From NCBI GenBank assembly GCA_036446035.1, contig JAZFSG010000078.1, forward strand, positions 22,036 through 86,035: a stretch of 64,000 nucleotides of DNA, given 5' to 3'. A program made the translations under genes and the position numbers. This document shows positions 9,343 through 18,271 of this stretch, piece after piece. How positions within the stretch are numbered: the stretch's first letter is position 1; each line of letters begins with the position of its first letter. The notes under the pieces are model-generated. The model did no database searches and had not been told where the DNA came from. It saw only the letters and a list, made by a program, of their open reading frames with translations. This DNA is from CAXMQS01 sp036446035. Lineage in GTDB: Bacteria; Actinomycetota; Acidimicrobiia; Spongiisociales; JAOTWH01.

Positions 9343-9513
9343 TCGCTGGGCAGGCAGTCTTCGCTCCGAACACAAGGTCCCCCTACCGGCTTGCCAACCA
9401 GCGGCCCCAGTCCCGGAGTCTCAGTAGCACTTGGGTAACAATTGCCCATCGGAGCCGAAGTAGGTCAGTGGCACAACAAGACCACCACCAAAAGGTCACC
9501 GGCGCCTCTCAAG

Positions 9514-9597
9514 TGCCCGGGGCAGGGCTCGAACCTGCACGCCCCGAAGGGCCGCGGATTTTAAGTCCGCTACGTCTGCCAATTCCGTCACCCGGGC
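9514..9597 (-). tRNA. tRNA-Leu (TAA)
   Basis: The minus strand folds as a class II tRNA. The acceptor arms GCCCGGG and CCCGGGC pair fully, the anticodon loop carries TAA (in ACTTAAAAT), the variable arm is long (GGCCCTTCGGGGCG), and the T-arm contains GGTTCGAGCC. The discriminator is A and no CCA is encoded. It lies downstream of the DUF501 gene at the end of the large minus-strand block. Confidence 0.95.
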
Positions 9598-9629
9598 AGC
9601 CCCAGAAGCTTACGGTTCATGGCCCGCAG

Positions 9630-10121
9630 CTACGGGAGGGGCGGCTCCCGCCACTCGGCGTTCACCGATCCGTCGGAGAGAACGCAGGGCGCCGTGCAGT
9701 CGAGTGGCTCGACTCTTGGCGCGGTCCACTCCCCTGCCGGGTTGTCGCCGCCCGCCGCGTAGTCGGCGTAATGAGCGTGCAGGCATTTGAGGCCCGCACC
9801 CTTGATGCCGGCGACACCCCCTGCGTCATCGCCGCGGTCAGCCGCGTACCTGACGTGGGCGTCTCGCATGCGCTGTGCAAGCTCAGGAGTCTCGTCGAGC
9901 AGCCGCTGCGCTTCCACCACCCCTCCGGCAGCCTCTACTCGACCAATCCGTGCCACGGCGAGCGGGCAGGTCAGCCAGTACCGCGTCGGGAACGGCGTCC
10001 CATCTTCGAGGGCCGGCGGCATCCTCGCCACAACGGGGAGGCGGAGATGACAGCGGACGACAACATCGGCCTCGGCGCGAGAAGGCCGTCCTATCTGGGC
10101 GGAGATGACCGCCCGCGTCAC
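9630..10121 (-). CDS. DUF501 family protein
   Basis: The GTG at 10121 is the chosen start because it overlaps the stop of the FtsB-like gene by four bases (GTGA). The 163-residue product has cysteines and histidines in the pattern of DUF501: RCHLRLPVV near the N-terminus, then YWLTCP, and a C-terminal half with KCLHAHYADYAAGGDNP and LDCTAPC. The family is common in Actinomycetota beside an FtsB/DivIC-like gene and enolase, as here. Its function is unknown; the Cys/His pairs suggest a metal site. Confidence 0.85.
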   Translation of the reverse strand: MTRAVISAQIGRPSRAEADVVVRCHLRLPVVARMPPALEDGTPFPTRYWLTCPLAVARIGRVEAAGGVVEAQRLLDETPELAQRMRDAHVRYAADRGDDAGGVAGIKGAGLKCLHAHYADYAAGGDNPAGEWTAPRVEPLDCTAPCVLSDGSVNAEWREPPLP

Positions 10122-10486
10122 GGATCGAGGTCTTGTCCGGTCAGGAAGTCGGTTATCGGATCCCACCAATGGCGACGCGGCGCCTCGACTGTGGCCTCGG
10201 GAACGGTCGGTGCCACGGAACCAGGCTTCGTCACCACGACGTAGGCCACCTCACCAGGACGCACATACCCGAACTCCTCGCGAGCGAGACGCTCGACCTC
10301 GTCGGGGGCTTCGAGGAGGAGAGCAGCTTCTTCCAGACGCGTCGTCTCGCTCTCCAAGGCAGCGAGCTTCTCCTCGGAGAGCGCCACGGCTCGCCCCTGC
10401 GCGATGATCTGGCGGAAGGGCAGGATGCCGGACATCGTCGCGGCTAGAGCGAACAACAGCAGCAAAAGCAACGGAGAGCGCCTCAT
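10118..10486 (-). CDS. FtsB/DivIC-like septum formation initiator
   Basis: This 122-residue protein has one N-terminal transmembrane helix (about residues 3-22), then a coiled coil (LSEEKLAALESETTRLEEAA) and the conserved EVERLAREEFGYVRPGEVAYVV segment of the DivIC/FtsB family, which links early and late divisome proteins outside the membrane. The start at 10486 makes an ATGA overlap with the stop of eno; a start 15 bases earlier would overlap eno more deeply. The C-terminal tail (about 30 residues) is Pro/Val rich with tryptophans. Confidence 0.85.
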   Translation of the reverse strand: MRRSPLLLLLLFALAATMSGILPFRQIIAQGRAVALSEEKLAALESETTRLEEAALLLEAPDEVERLAREEFGYVRPGEVAYVVVTKPGSVAPTVPEATVEAPRRHWWDPITDFLTGQDLDP

Positions 10487-11748
10487 CGCAGGACATCCCA
10501 TCCGGCGAAGCGGGCGCCACCACCCAGCTGCTCCTCGATGCGAAGGAGCTGGTTGTACTTCGAGGTTCGCTCTCCTCGAGCCGGTGCCCCGGACTTGATC
10601 TGGCCGGCGTTGGTGGCGACGACGAGGTGGGCGATGAAGGCGTCCTCGGTCTCTCCAGAGCGATGGCTCACCATGCGGCCGTAACCGGCGCTGGCCGCCA
10701 TCTCCATCGTGGTGAGCGTCTCGGTGACGGTGCCGATCTGGTTGAGCTTGATGAGGATGGCGTTGGCAACGCCTTCGTCTATGCCGCGCTTGAGCAGGTC
10801 ACGGTTGGTAACGAAGATATCGTCGCCGACCAGCTGCACCTTGCCCCCGAGAACGGTCGTCAGCTCACTCCACCCCTCCCAGTCGTCTTCGGCCAGACCG
10901 TCTTCGACCGACACCAGGGGGTAGGCGGAGACGAGCTTGTCGAGGTAGGCGACCATGGCGGTGGCGTCGAGGGCCTTGCCGTCGATGTGGTAGCGGCCTT
11001 CCCGTCGGACTTCGTTAGCCGCGACGTCGATTGCCACTGCGATGTCCTTACCCGGCTCGTAGCCAGCAGCCTCGATGGCCTCGACGAGGAGCTCGAGGGC
11101 CATCTCGTTCGCCCCCAGGTCCGGAGCGAAGCCACCCTCGTCGCCGACGTTGGTGGCGAGGCCGCGGCCGGCCAGCACCTTGTGGAGGGCGTGGTAGGTC
11201 TCGACGCCGGCCCGTAGCGCATCCGAGAACGTCGCGAAGCCTCCGGGGACCAGCATGAACTCCTGGATGTCGACCGAGTTGGCGGCGTGGGCCCCCCCGT
11301 TGAGCACGTTGAGGCAGGGGATGGGCAGCAGGTGGGCGCCGGGACCGCCGAGGTAACGGAACAGGGGAAGGCCTGATCCGGCGGCGCTCGCCCTGGCTAC
11401 TGCCAACGAAACGGCGACGATGGCGTTCGCTCCGAGCTTGGCCTTGTTGGGCGTTCCGTCGAGATCGATCATCGTCTGGTCGACGCTGGCCTGATCGGTG
11501 GCGTTGCTCCCGATCAAGGCAGGGGCGATCGCCTCATTGATGTTGGAAATGGCCCGCAACACGCCCTTGCCGCCGTAGCGGTCTCCGCCATCTCGAAGCT
11601 CGAAAGCTTCGAGCGCCCCGGTGGACGCTCCCGAGGGTGCCGCCGCACGGCCAAAGGCTCCGCCAGCTAGCAGCACCTCGGCCTCAACGGTCGGGTTTCC
11701 CCGGGAATCCAGGACTTCGCGGGCCCGAACGCTCTTAATCGTGCTCAC
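10483..11748 (-). CDS. eno: Enolase
   Basis: Enolase interconverts 2-phosphoglycerate and phosphoenolpyruvate in glycolysis. The 421-residue product opens with IKSVRAREVLDSRGNPTVEA and keeps the magnesium ligands (VAIDVAANE, SVEDGLAEDD, VGDDIFVTN) and the signature ILIKLNQIGTVTETL with its catalytic lysine, then SHRSGETED. The GTG at 11748 is preferred because GAGGAGG lies just before it; longer upstream frames have no such site. Length is normal for the family. Its stop codon overlaps the start of the FtsB-like gene. Confidence 0.97.
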   Translation of the reverse strand: MSTIKSVRAREVLDSRGNPTVEAEVLLAGGAFGRAAAPSGASTGALEAFELRDGGDRYGGKGVLRAISNINEAIAPALIGSNATDQASVDQTMIDLDGTPNKAKLGANAIVAVSLAVARASAAGSGLPLFRYLGGPGAHLLPIPCLNVLNGGAHAANSVDIQEFMLVPGGFATFSDALRAGVETYHALHKVLAGRGLATNVGDEGGFAPDLGANEMALELLVEAIEAAGYEPGKDIAVAIDVAANEVRREGRYHIDGKALDATAMVAYLDKLVSAYPLVSVEDGLAEDDWEGWSELTTVLGGKVQLVGDDIFVTNRDLLKRGIDEGVANAILIKLNQIGTVTETLTTMEMAASAGYGRMVSHRSGETEDAFIAHLVVATNAGQIKSGAPARGERTSKYNQLLRIEEQLGGGARFAGWDVLR

Positions 11749-11798
11749 GGGCCTCCTCGACGCCCAAGGTATCACCGGCCCGTAGGCCGCCAAACGGT

Positions 11799-13220
11799 TT
11801 AGCCCTTGGCCCGCTCCCATAGAGCGTCCAGTTCCTCCAGCGGCTTCCCCGCGAGCGGGCCGGATGCCTCCATCGATCGAAAGCGATCGGCGAAGCGGTC
11901 GGCGGCGTGACGCAACGCCAACTCCGGTTCTATCTCGAGGTGGCGAGCCAGATTCACAATGGAGAACAGCAGGTCGCCGAGCTCATCGCTGCGCTGTCCG
12001 GGTTCGTCGGCCGCCGCCAACTCAGCCGCCTCTTCGGCGATCTTGTCGAGCGGCCCCGCGGCATCTGGCCAATCGAAGCCCTGCGATGCCGCTTTCCTCT
12101 GGAACTGCAGCGCTCGCATCAGCGCCGGCAGCGAGGCCGGAACGCCGTCCATCGCCGACTCCCGCCCCTTCTCTTGACGCTTGCGCTCGTCCCACTGGCC
12201 AAGCGCCTCCGTGGCGCTCGGAGCGTCGGCATCGCCGAATACATGGGGGTGACGCCTCACCAGCTTGCGCCTGATCTGCTCGGCGATCTCCTCGACGTCG
12301 AAGCCGGCTGCTTCGCTGGCCAGGGTGGCGTGGAAGATCACCTGTAGGAGCAGGTCGCCGAGCTCCTCCTCGAGGGCGGCGTACGCACCGAAGTCGGGCT
12401 CGCCTGCGGGCGCCGATGGTGGCAGAGCCGAGATGGCGTCGACTACCTCGTAGGCCTCTTCGACGAGGTGCTGCACAAGCGAGTGGTGCGTCTGTTCTCT
12501 GTCCCACGGGCACTCCTGTCGCAAGCGACGATTGACCGCGATCAGGCCAGGCCACCCAGCCGGCGGCGGGTCGAGGAACAGCGTCGTTCGCTCGTCGACA
12601 TCTGCAGAGTGGAGATCGCCGAGGGGCACAACGGTGGTCGTCTCTCTGGGCGATCCCGCGTCTCGGATCACCGTCACCCCAACATCGGGCTCGAGGACCC
12701 GGCTCAGTGCGTCCTTGACGTCCGCTGCCACCCGCGGTCTGTCGACGTGCCCGATGATTGTCGGCAGGTGCAGCAGTAGCGGGTCTGGCAAGGAATGGGC
12801 ATCGAGCAGTTGCATGCCACGGGCGAGAGGGTCTAGTCCAGCAGCAGCCAGCACGGGCTCGAGAAAGGAGCCGCCGAGGATCATGGAAACTGCGATGTCC
12901 GACTTGCCCGCCTGCTTGCGGATCTCCACCACCGAACGCTCGCCAACGCCGGGGCCTCCCGGGACTGCGTAGAGGACATCCGATGGAGCCATCTCCAGCA
13001 CCCGCCTGGCGATCGCGGCGTAGACGTCGTCGAGGTCGTCGGCAGACTCGTAGAGATCATCGCACGCCGTCACGGTGCGCAGCTCGGCAAGGGAGGCCGC
13101 CGCCGGGTGACGGAGAGTGCGTACGACAACGGGGCGCTCTCCCGTCAACAGCTCACGGCTGGAGTAAGGAACCGTCTCCCAGTCCGCCGGTCCGAGACCG
13201 ACGATGGTCACACTCGCCAT
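11799..13220 (-). CDS. mazG: MazG nucleotide pyrophosphohydrolase fused to a tetrapyrrole-methylase-like domain
   Basis: The 473-residue protein has an N-terminal methylase-like domain (about 1-220; VTIVGLGPAD, YAVPGGPGVGE), as in Bacillus YabN, and a C-terminal pair of MazG repeats (about 230-470) with the metal-binding EEAYEVVDA and EEELGDLLLQV and a second EEAAEL/DELGDLL set. MazG hydrolyses non-canonical NTPs to NMP and pyrophosphate. The methylase-like domain is often inactive in such fusions. The start overlaps the parvulin gene stop by one base (TGATG). The segment between the repeats (RRHPHVFGDADAPSATEAL) is the usual MazG linker. Confidence 0.92.
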   Translation of the reverse strand: MASVTIVGLGPADWETVPYSSRELLTGERPVVVRTLRHPAAASLAELRTVTACDDLYESADDLDDVYAAIARRVLEMAPSDVLYAVPGGPGVGERSVVEIRKQAGKSDIAVSMILGGSFLEPVLAAAGLDPLARGMQLLDAHSLPDPLLLHLPTIIGHVDRPRVAADVKDALSRVLEPDVGVTVIRDAGSPRETTTVVPLGDLHSADVDERTTLFLDPPPAGWPGLIAVNRRLRQECPWDREQTHHSLVQHLVEEAYEVVDAISALPPSAPAGEPDFGAYAALEEELGDLLLQVIFHATLASEAAGFDVEEIAEQIRRKLVRRHPHVFGDADAPSATEALGQWDERKRQEKGRESAMDGVPASLPALMRALQFQRKAASQGFDWPDAAGPLDKIAEEAAELAAADEPGQRSDELGDLLFSIVNLARHLEIEPELALRHAADRFADRFRSMEASGPLAGKPLEELDALWERAKG

Positions 13221-14146
13221 CAGCCATCAGCGGGAGGTGAGATACCCGCAGCGTCGCTGTTCCAAGTCCCGATCTCTGATGCCACCGTGACGTCGGCGCC
13301 GCGCACCGTGTCGTTGAACCAGGTCGACCACAGTGACGAGGCCAGCTCCACTGGGAGGTAGGCCTCGGGATCGGCCTCAACGTCTTCCAGAGTTGGTGCG
13401 GTGCGATCGTCAACGATGAGAAGATGGAAGCCGAATTGGGTCTCAACGGGCCCGAACAGTGTGCCGATGGGGGCGACCAGCGACGCGTCCGCGAACTCGG
13501 TTACATAACGCGCCGCCAGGCTGCACCCCAGATCGCCGCCGGGGGTCCCGGTGTCGAGGGAAACCTCCGTGGCAACGGCTGCGAAGTCTTCTCCCCCATC
13601 GAGTCGAGCGGCAACATCCTGCGCCTCGCCCTGTGTTGCCACGAGGACATGACGCATGCACACCTCTGTTATCTCTTGTGGTCGGTTGTCGACAAGGTCG
13701 GCTAGATCCTGTGTTCGCAGCAACTCGGCGATGCCTGCACTTCGCATCTCGAAGGTCTTCGCCTCTCGTCGCAGCAACTCGTCACTTGCCCCGTCGATGC
13801 CGAGCGTCTCGTCCAAGGTGGTGTTGTTGGCGGCAAGCGCCTCGTTGAACTGCTCGACCCTGGAGTCGATGAGGGCCGGCTCTATCTCGACTCCGAACTC
13901 GTTGGCGAGGCCCTGGGCGATGGCCTCCTGGAAGATCACCCGTGACAGGTCGTCGCGGAAGTACTCGGCGATGATCGCATCCCCGCCGTAGGAAGTACGC
14001 AGCGCCAGGATGTCCGTCACGAGGATGTCCTGGCCATTGACGGTCGCGGCGACAGTGTCGTTAGCTGACGAACACGACGCTGCCACGATCAGGGCGACAA
14101 CGAATATCGGCAGACGGCGCAGATTCACTCCTCGGAGGGAGGCCAC
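13220..14146 (-). CDS. SurA/PrsA-like peptidyl-prolyl isomerase lipoprotein
   Basis: The 308-residue product has a short signal peptide ending in a lipobox (VAASC), a SurA N-terminal-like helical region (about 30-160), and a parvulin domain (about 165-255; MRHVLVATQGEA, GGDLGC, FGFHLLIVDDR). It should act outside the membrane as a foldase. The listed start is a GTG at 14146; a GTG at 14128, which overlaps the mfd stop as GTGA, is equally possible and keeps the signal peptide. The gene is coupled to mfd upstream and mazG downstream. Confidence 0.85.
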   Translation of the reverse strand: MASLRGVNLRRLPIFVVALIVAASCSSANDTVAATVNGQDILVTDILALRTSYGGDAIIAEYFRDDLSRVIFQEAIAQGLANEFGVEIEPALIDSRVEQFNEALAANNTTLDETLGIDGASDELLRREAKTFEMRSAGIAELLRTQDLADLVDNRPQEITEVCMRHVLVATQGEAQDVAARLDGGEDFAAVATEVSLDTGTPGGDLGCSLAARYVTEFADASLVAPIGTLFGPVETQFGFHLLIVDDRTAPTLEDVEADPEAYLPVELASSLWSTWFNDTVRGADVTVASEIGTWNSDAAGISPPADG

Positions 14147-17100
14147 AGTGTACGAAGAAGCTCGTGTAGGCGGCCAACGACCGGCGAGTCGGGCAACGGC
14201 AGGAAGAGCTCGGAGCCTCGGTAGACATGGCGGGGGGCCAGCCGTTGCAGTCGGACCTCGCCCGACGTGCTGAGGTGGACAGGACTGAGCTTGACTTCCC
14301 GCTTCAGCCCGACGATCTCAGCCAACCCGATCCGCTTGGCATCGACCCGCAGGCGGGCGACATCGAGCAACAGCGTGACCTCAGGCGGTAGCGGCCCATA
14401 TCGATCGTGCCACTCCGTTGCGACGTCGGCGATGGCCTCCTCGGACGAAGCAACTGCCAACCGGCGATAGGCCTCCAACCGCGACCCTTGATCGCTCACG
14501 TAGTCCTCGGGGAGGTGAGCGTCGACGGCCAGGTCGATGCGCACCTGCGGCTCAGGGGGCGGCTCGGGCGGACGGCTCTGCAGTTCGGCCACTGCCTCGG
14601 CGACCAGCTCGGCATACAGGTCGAGGCCAACTGCGTCGACGTGACCCGATTGCATCTCCCCGAGGATGCTCCCCGCTCCCCGTATCTGGAGATCTCGGTA
14701 CGCCAGCTCGAAGCCCGACCCGAGGTCGGTGGCCTGGCCGATCGCCTCGAGCCGACGGTACGCCTCGTCCGTCAGTCCGCGCTCGGGGGCGTGGAAGAGG
14801 TAGGCATAGGCGCGCTGCGACGACCGGCCGACCCTCCCCCGCAACTGATATAGCTGAGCAAGGCCGAGCATCTCCGACCGTTCGATGATGAGCGTGTTGA
14901 CGGCCGGAAGGTCGAGCCCCGACTCGATGATCGTTGTGGCGACCAAGACGTCGTACTCGCCGGCCCAGAAATCGAGCATCACCTGTTCCAGCTGACCCTC
15001 TGACATCTGGCCGTGGGCAACTGCGTACCTGGCGTCGGGAACTAGCGACCGCAGTCGCTCGGTTGCATGCTCGATCGACTGAACTCGATTGTGCACGTAG
15101 AACACCTGCCCCTCGCGCAGCAGCTCTCGTCTGATGGCTGCAGAGACCGTCGGCGAGTCGTATGGCCCGACGTAGGTGAGAATCGGGTGGCGATCCTCGG
15201 GAGCGGTCCGGATGTGGCTCACCGGCCGAATGCCGGACAAGGCCATCTCCAACGTCCTCGGGATCGGCGTCGCCGTTAGCGTCAGCACGTCGACGTCGGT
15301 GCGCAGCTCCTTGATCCTGTCCTTGGCAGTCACGCCGAAGCGCTGCTCCTCGTCGATCACCAGCAGGCCAAGCTTGCTGAAGGCGATATCGCCGGACAGC
15401 AGGCGATGGGTGCCGACGACCACATCGACGTCTCCGGAGGCAAGGCCCACCAACACCTCCTTCTGCTGCCGCCCGGTCAGGAAGCGGCTGAGAACCTCGA
15501 CCCTTACCCCGAAGCGCCCGAACCGCTCCGAGAAGGTCTCGAAGTGCTGCTGTGCGAGCAGCGTCGTCGGCACGAGGACGGCCACCTGGCTGCCCTGCTC
15601 CGCAACCTTGAAGGCAGCTCGCATCGCCACCTCGGTCTTGCCGAACCCGACGTCCCCGAAGATCAAGCGATCCATCGGCGTTACAGACTCGAGGTCTTCC
15701 TTGACGTCGGCGATGGCCGTGATCTGATCAGGCGTCTCCTCGAATGGGAAGGCCAACTCGAACTCGCGCTGGAAGGGCGTGTCGCCCGGGTACGCCACCC
15801 CGACTGCGGCCGCTCGTTCCTGAGCCAGCCTGACCACCCGCTCGGCGATAGCGGCCAGCTCCTGCTTCACCCTCCCCCTGGTGTTCGACCAGTCGGTCCC
15901 CCCCATCCGGGACAATCGTGGCGCCTCGCCTCCGCTGTATCGCCTGACGGCGGCCAGCTGGTCGGTGGGGACATAGAGCCGATCCTTGCCGGCGTAGGCG
16001 ACAATGAGGTAGTCCCTCTCGATACCAGCGACCGTCTGGGTGGTGAGGCCCTCGAAGCGACCGATGCCGTGATGGTGGTGAACGACGTAGTCGCCGGCCC
16101 GCAGGTCGTTGTAGCCGGCTCCGACCTCACTTGCCCGTGCCGTGACGCGACGGTGTGCCCGCTGACGACCGGCGATCTCCCTCTCGCCGAGAACGGCGAG
16201 GCTCTCGCTGACGAAGCCCAGGTGGATACCACTCGAAATCACCACCGACTCCACCGAGTCGAGCTCGTGGCGCCGCGGCAGTGAGAAGCCTGCTTCCTCG
16301 AGCACGGCGGCGGCCCTGTCGGCTGCGGCCTCGCCATCCATGGCGATCACGACCTCGATGTCGTCGGCTCGGAGCTTCGCCAGAGCAGCTGCCAGCGATG
16401 GGGCGTCTCCGGGCACAGCATCAAGGCCTGCCGCTTCCAGCGCCTTGTCCTCCGGTCGGGTCGGCGCGGGCGGTGCCAGCAACGCTCCTTCGACCGAGAG
16501 ATCGAGGTAGAGCGCGGGATGGTCGCCTGCTTCAGGCGCTTCAGGCCCCCAGGTCGAAGCCAGCGCCGATGCCAGCTCGGCTTCCTCCTTGGTCAGCTCC
16601 GTGCTCCTATCGGCGGCCCGAGCCGGATCGAAGACAACAACCGGAACTCTCACTTCCGAGAGAAGGGAGAGTGGGGGCGCCAGCCACGGCAACCACGACT
16701 CGATCCCGGCGAACGTCACTCCCTCGGCGATGCGATCCCAAGTCGATGCCGCCCACGGCTCGCTAGCCAAGAGGTCTGCTGCCAGCAGCTGGACGTCTGG
16801 ATCTGGCCGGAGCTCCCGCGCCGGGTAGGCAACGAGGCGTTCGACATCCATGGTCGAACGTTGGGTCACGGTCGAGAAAATCCTCAGCTCATCTACGACA
16901 TCACCGAAGAAGTCGAGCCTCACCGGGTCGAACGCCTGGGCCGGGAACACATCGATGATGCTCCCCCGTACCGCGAACTCGCCCCTGGCCTCGACTCGAT
17001 CTGTTCTGGTGTATCCGGCTGCGGCCAGCGCCTGCTCGATGCCCTCTCTGTCGACCTCCGCTCCGGCCTCCACAACAAATGGGCTGTAGTCCGAGGGCGA

Positions 17101-17499
17101 TAGCCGCTGAGCAACGGCTCGCACCGACCCCACGACAACGAGGCCGGGTTCGCCAATCGCCAGCCGGTGCCTGGCCACACTCCGGGCGGCCATGGTCGTC
17201 ACGTTTGGCGAGACATGCTCGAAGGGCAGCGTTTCCCATGCAGGCAACAGCGCGACGGTGTCGGTGAAGAGCGCCAAGTCGTCGGCGAGCTGCTCGGCGT
17301 CACGCTCGCTGGGTACGACGGCCAGCAAACCGTCCAATCGGCTGGCGGTCGCCGCCAGGCTGATGGCGCGCAGCGACGGCGGCACGGCTATCCGACCGGG
17401 GGGGTCGGGGAGCGGCCGCCACCTATTAATGAGCGGGGCGAGTGGCGCCGCCAAGAGAGTCAGACTACAGCGGCGGTTCGGCGATCCGCCTGTCGACAA
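14125..17499 (-). CDS. mfd: Transcription-repair coupling factor Mfd
   Basis: The 1124-residue frame has a UvrB-like N-terminal region, a CarD-like RNA-polymerase interaction domain (near 465-530, YVVHHHHGIGRFEGL), a superfamily 2 helicase core with Walker A GDVGFGKTEVAMRAAF (near 613) and a DEEQ box (VIDEEQRFGV, near 712), and the C-terminal TRCF domain. Mfd displaces RNA polymerase stalled at lesions and recruits UvrA. The listed start is a TTG that overlaps the upstream gene by 35 bases; a TTG near 17454 just after that gene would also fit, so the exact N-terminus is uncertain. Confidence 0.95.
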   Translation of the reverse strand: MSTGGSPNRRCSLTLLAAPLAPLINRWRPLPDPPGRIAVPPSLRAISLAATASRLDGLLAVVPSERDAEQLADDLALFTDTVALLPAWETLPFEHVSPNVTTMAARSVARHRLAIGEPGLVVVGSVRAVAQRLSPSDYSPFVVEAGAEVDREGIEQALAAAGYTRTDRVEARGEFAVRGSIIDVFPAQAFDPVRLDFFGDVVDELRIFSTVTQRSTMDVERLVAYPARELRPDPDVQLLAADLLASEPWAASTWDRIAEGVTFAGIESWLPWLAPPLSLLSEVRVPVVVFDPARAADRSTELTKEEAELASALASTWGPEAPEAGDHPALYLDLSVEGALLAPPAPTRPEDKALEAAGLDAVPGDAPSLAAALAKLRADDIEVVIAMDGEAAADRAAAVLEEAGFSLPRRHELDSVESVVISSGIHLGFVSESLAVLGEREIAGRQRAHRRVTARASEVGAGYNDLRAGDYVVHHHHGIGRFEGLTTQTVAGIERDYLIVAYAGKDRLYVPTDQLAAVRRYSGGEAPRLSRMGGTDWSNTRGRVKQELAAIAERVVRLAQERAAAVGVAYPGDTPFQREFELAFPFEETPDQITAIADVKEDLESVTPMDRLIFGDVGFGKTEVAMRAAFKVAEQGSQVAVLVPTTLLAQQHFETFSERFGRFGVRVEVLSRFLTGRQQKEVLVGLASGDVDVVVGTHRLLSGDIAFSKLGLLVIDEEQRFGVTAKDRIKELRTDVDVLTLTATPIPRTLEMALSGIRPVSHIRTAPEDRHPILTYVGPYDSPTVSAAIRRELLREGQVFYVHNRVQSIEHATERLRSLVPDARYAVAHGQMSEGQLEQVMLDFWAGEYDVLVATTIIESGLDLPAVNTLIIERSEMLGLAQLYQLRGRVGRSSQRAYAYLFHAPERGLTDEAYRRLEAIGQATDLGSGFELAYRDLQIRGAGSILGEMQSGHVDAVGLDLYAELVAEAVAELQSRPPEPPPEPQVRIDLAVDAHLPEDYVSDQGSRLEAYRRLAVASSEEAIADVATEWHDRYGPLPPEVTLLLDVARLRVDAKRIGLAEIVGLKREVKLSPVHLSTSGEVRLQRLAPRHVYRGSELFLPLPDSPVVGRLHELLRTLWPPSEE

Positions 17500-18271
17500 C
17501 AGCGTCTGGGCGTGCTGCGAACCACTCGCTGGCGGCGACCAGCACCCCTTGACCCGCCCGCAGGGCTAGCTCGACGGCTTGGGGATCGTCCCTGTTGGCG
17601 CACGCCGCCAGAGCAGCGGCGAAGTACTGCACCGCCGCGGCCGTGACGTCGGCAAGCGACAAGTGCTCTTCGGCGAAGGCCAGCAATCCGGTTCGGTTGA
17701 GCGACCACGCCCTCTCCGGCCGACCGGTCCACACAGACGCTGCCCGATAGAGCGCCGGAGGGAACAGGGACCGCACAGACCTTAGGTATGGCCAGAGCTC
17801 CGCGTCGGATAAGCCGAGCACGTCGTAGGAAACTCTGGCGGCGTCGGCGGCGGCGCCGGCGAGTCCATATCTATCTCGTTCCAACAGCCGGCTCGTCGAC
17901 GGCACGGTTGTCGGTGGCTCTCCCCCATGCATCACCTCGTAGGTCCCGGGCAGGATCGTCCACCACTCGGGGAGCGTTGTCGTGTCGAGAACCAGCAGCT
18001 GCAGTGGCGTGTCGAATGGGACGGGTCCGCCGGCGTCCAGCACCGCGCGCCGCAGACCCCACGGCTCGTCGAGAGCACCATTCCGGTAGACGTGTATGTC
18101 GATGTCCGAGAGACCGGGAAGGAAGTCGAACGGGCCATCCCACGGCTTGTGGGTCGACCCCTTCCAGATGATGCTCGAATAGCCGGGCAGCCGTTCGGCG
18201 GCGGCGTCGGCGATCTTGACCGCGAACTCGCCGATGAGCGCTCGGTCTCCGGAGCTCGACGGGCCGGTCAT
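17465..18271 (-). CDS. Nucleotidyltransferase-fold hypothetical protein
   Basis: The ATG at 18271 overlaps the stop of the upstream SDR gene as ATGA and is chosen over a longer frame. The 268-residue product has WKGSTHKPWDG followed by LSDIDIHVY, which resembles the GS...DxD active-site strand of the Pol-beta-like nucleotidyltransferase superfamily with an insertion between the two parts. The C-terminal half is helical and Ala-rich, like HEPN or antibiotic nucleotidyltransferase tails. I cannot name a substrate. It sits between an SDR gene and mfd and is coupled to the former. Confidence 0.6.
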   Translation of the reverse strand: MTGPSSSGDRALIGEFAVKIADAAAERLPGYSSIIWKGSTHKPWDGPFDFLPGLSDIDIHVYRNGALDEPWGLRRAVLDAGGPVPFDTPLQLLVLDTTTLPEWWTILPGTYEVMHGGEPPTTVPSTSRLLERDRYGLAGAAADAARVSYDVLGLSDAELWPYLRSVRSLFPPALYRAASVWTGRPERAWSLNRTGLLAFAEEHLSLADVTAAAVQYFAAALAACANRDDPQAVELALRAGQGVLVAASEWFAARPDAVVDRRIAEPPL

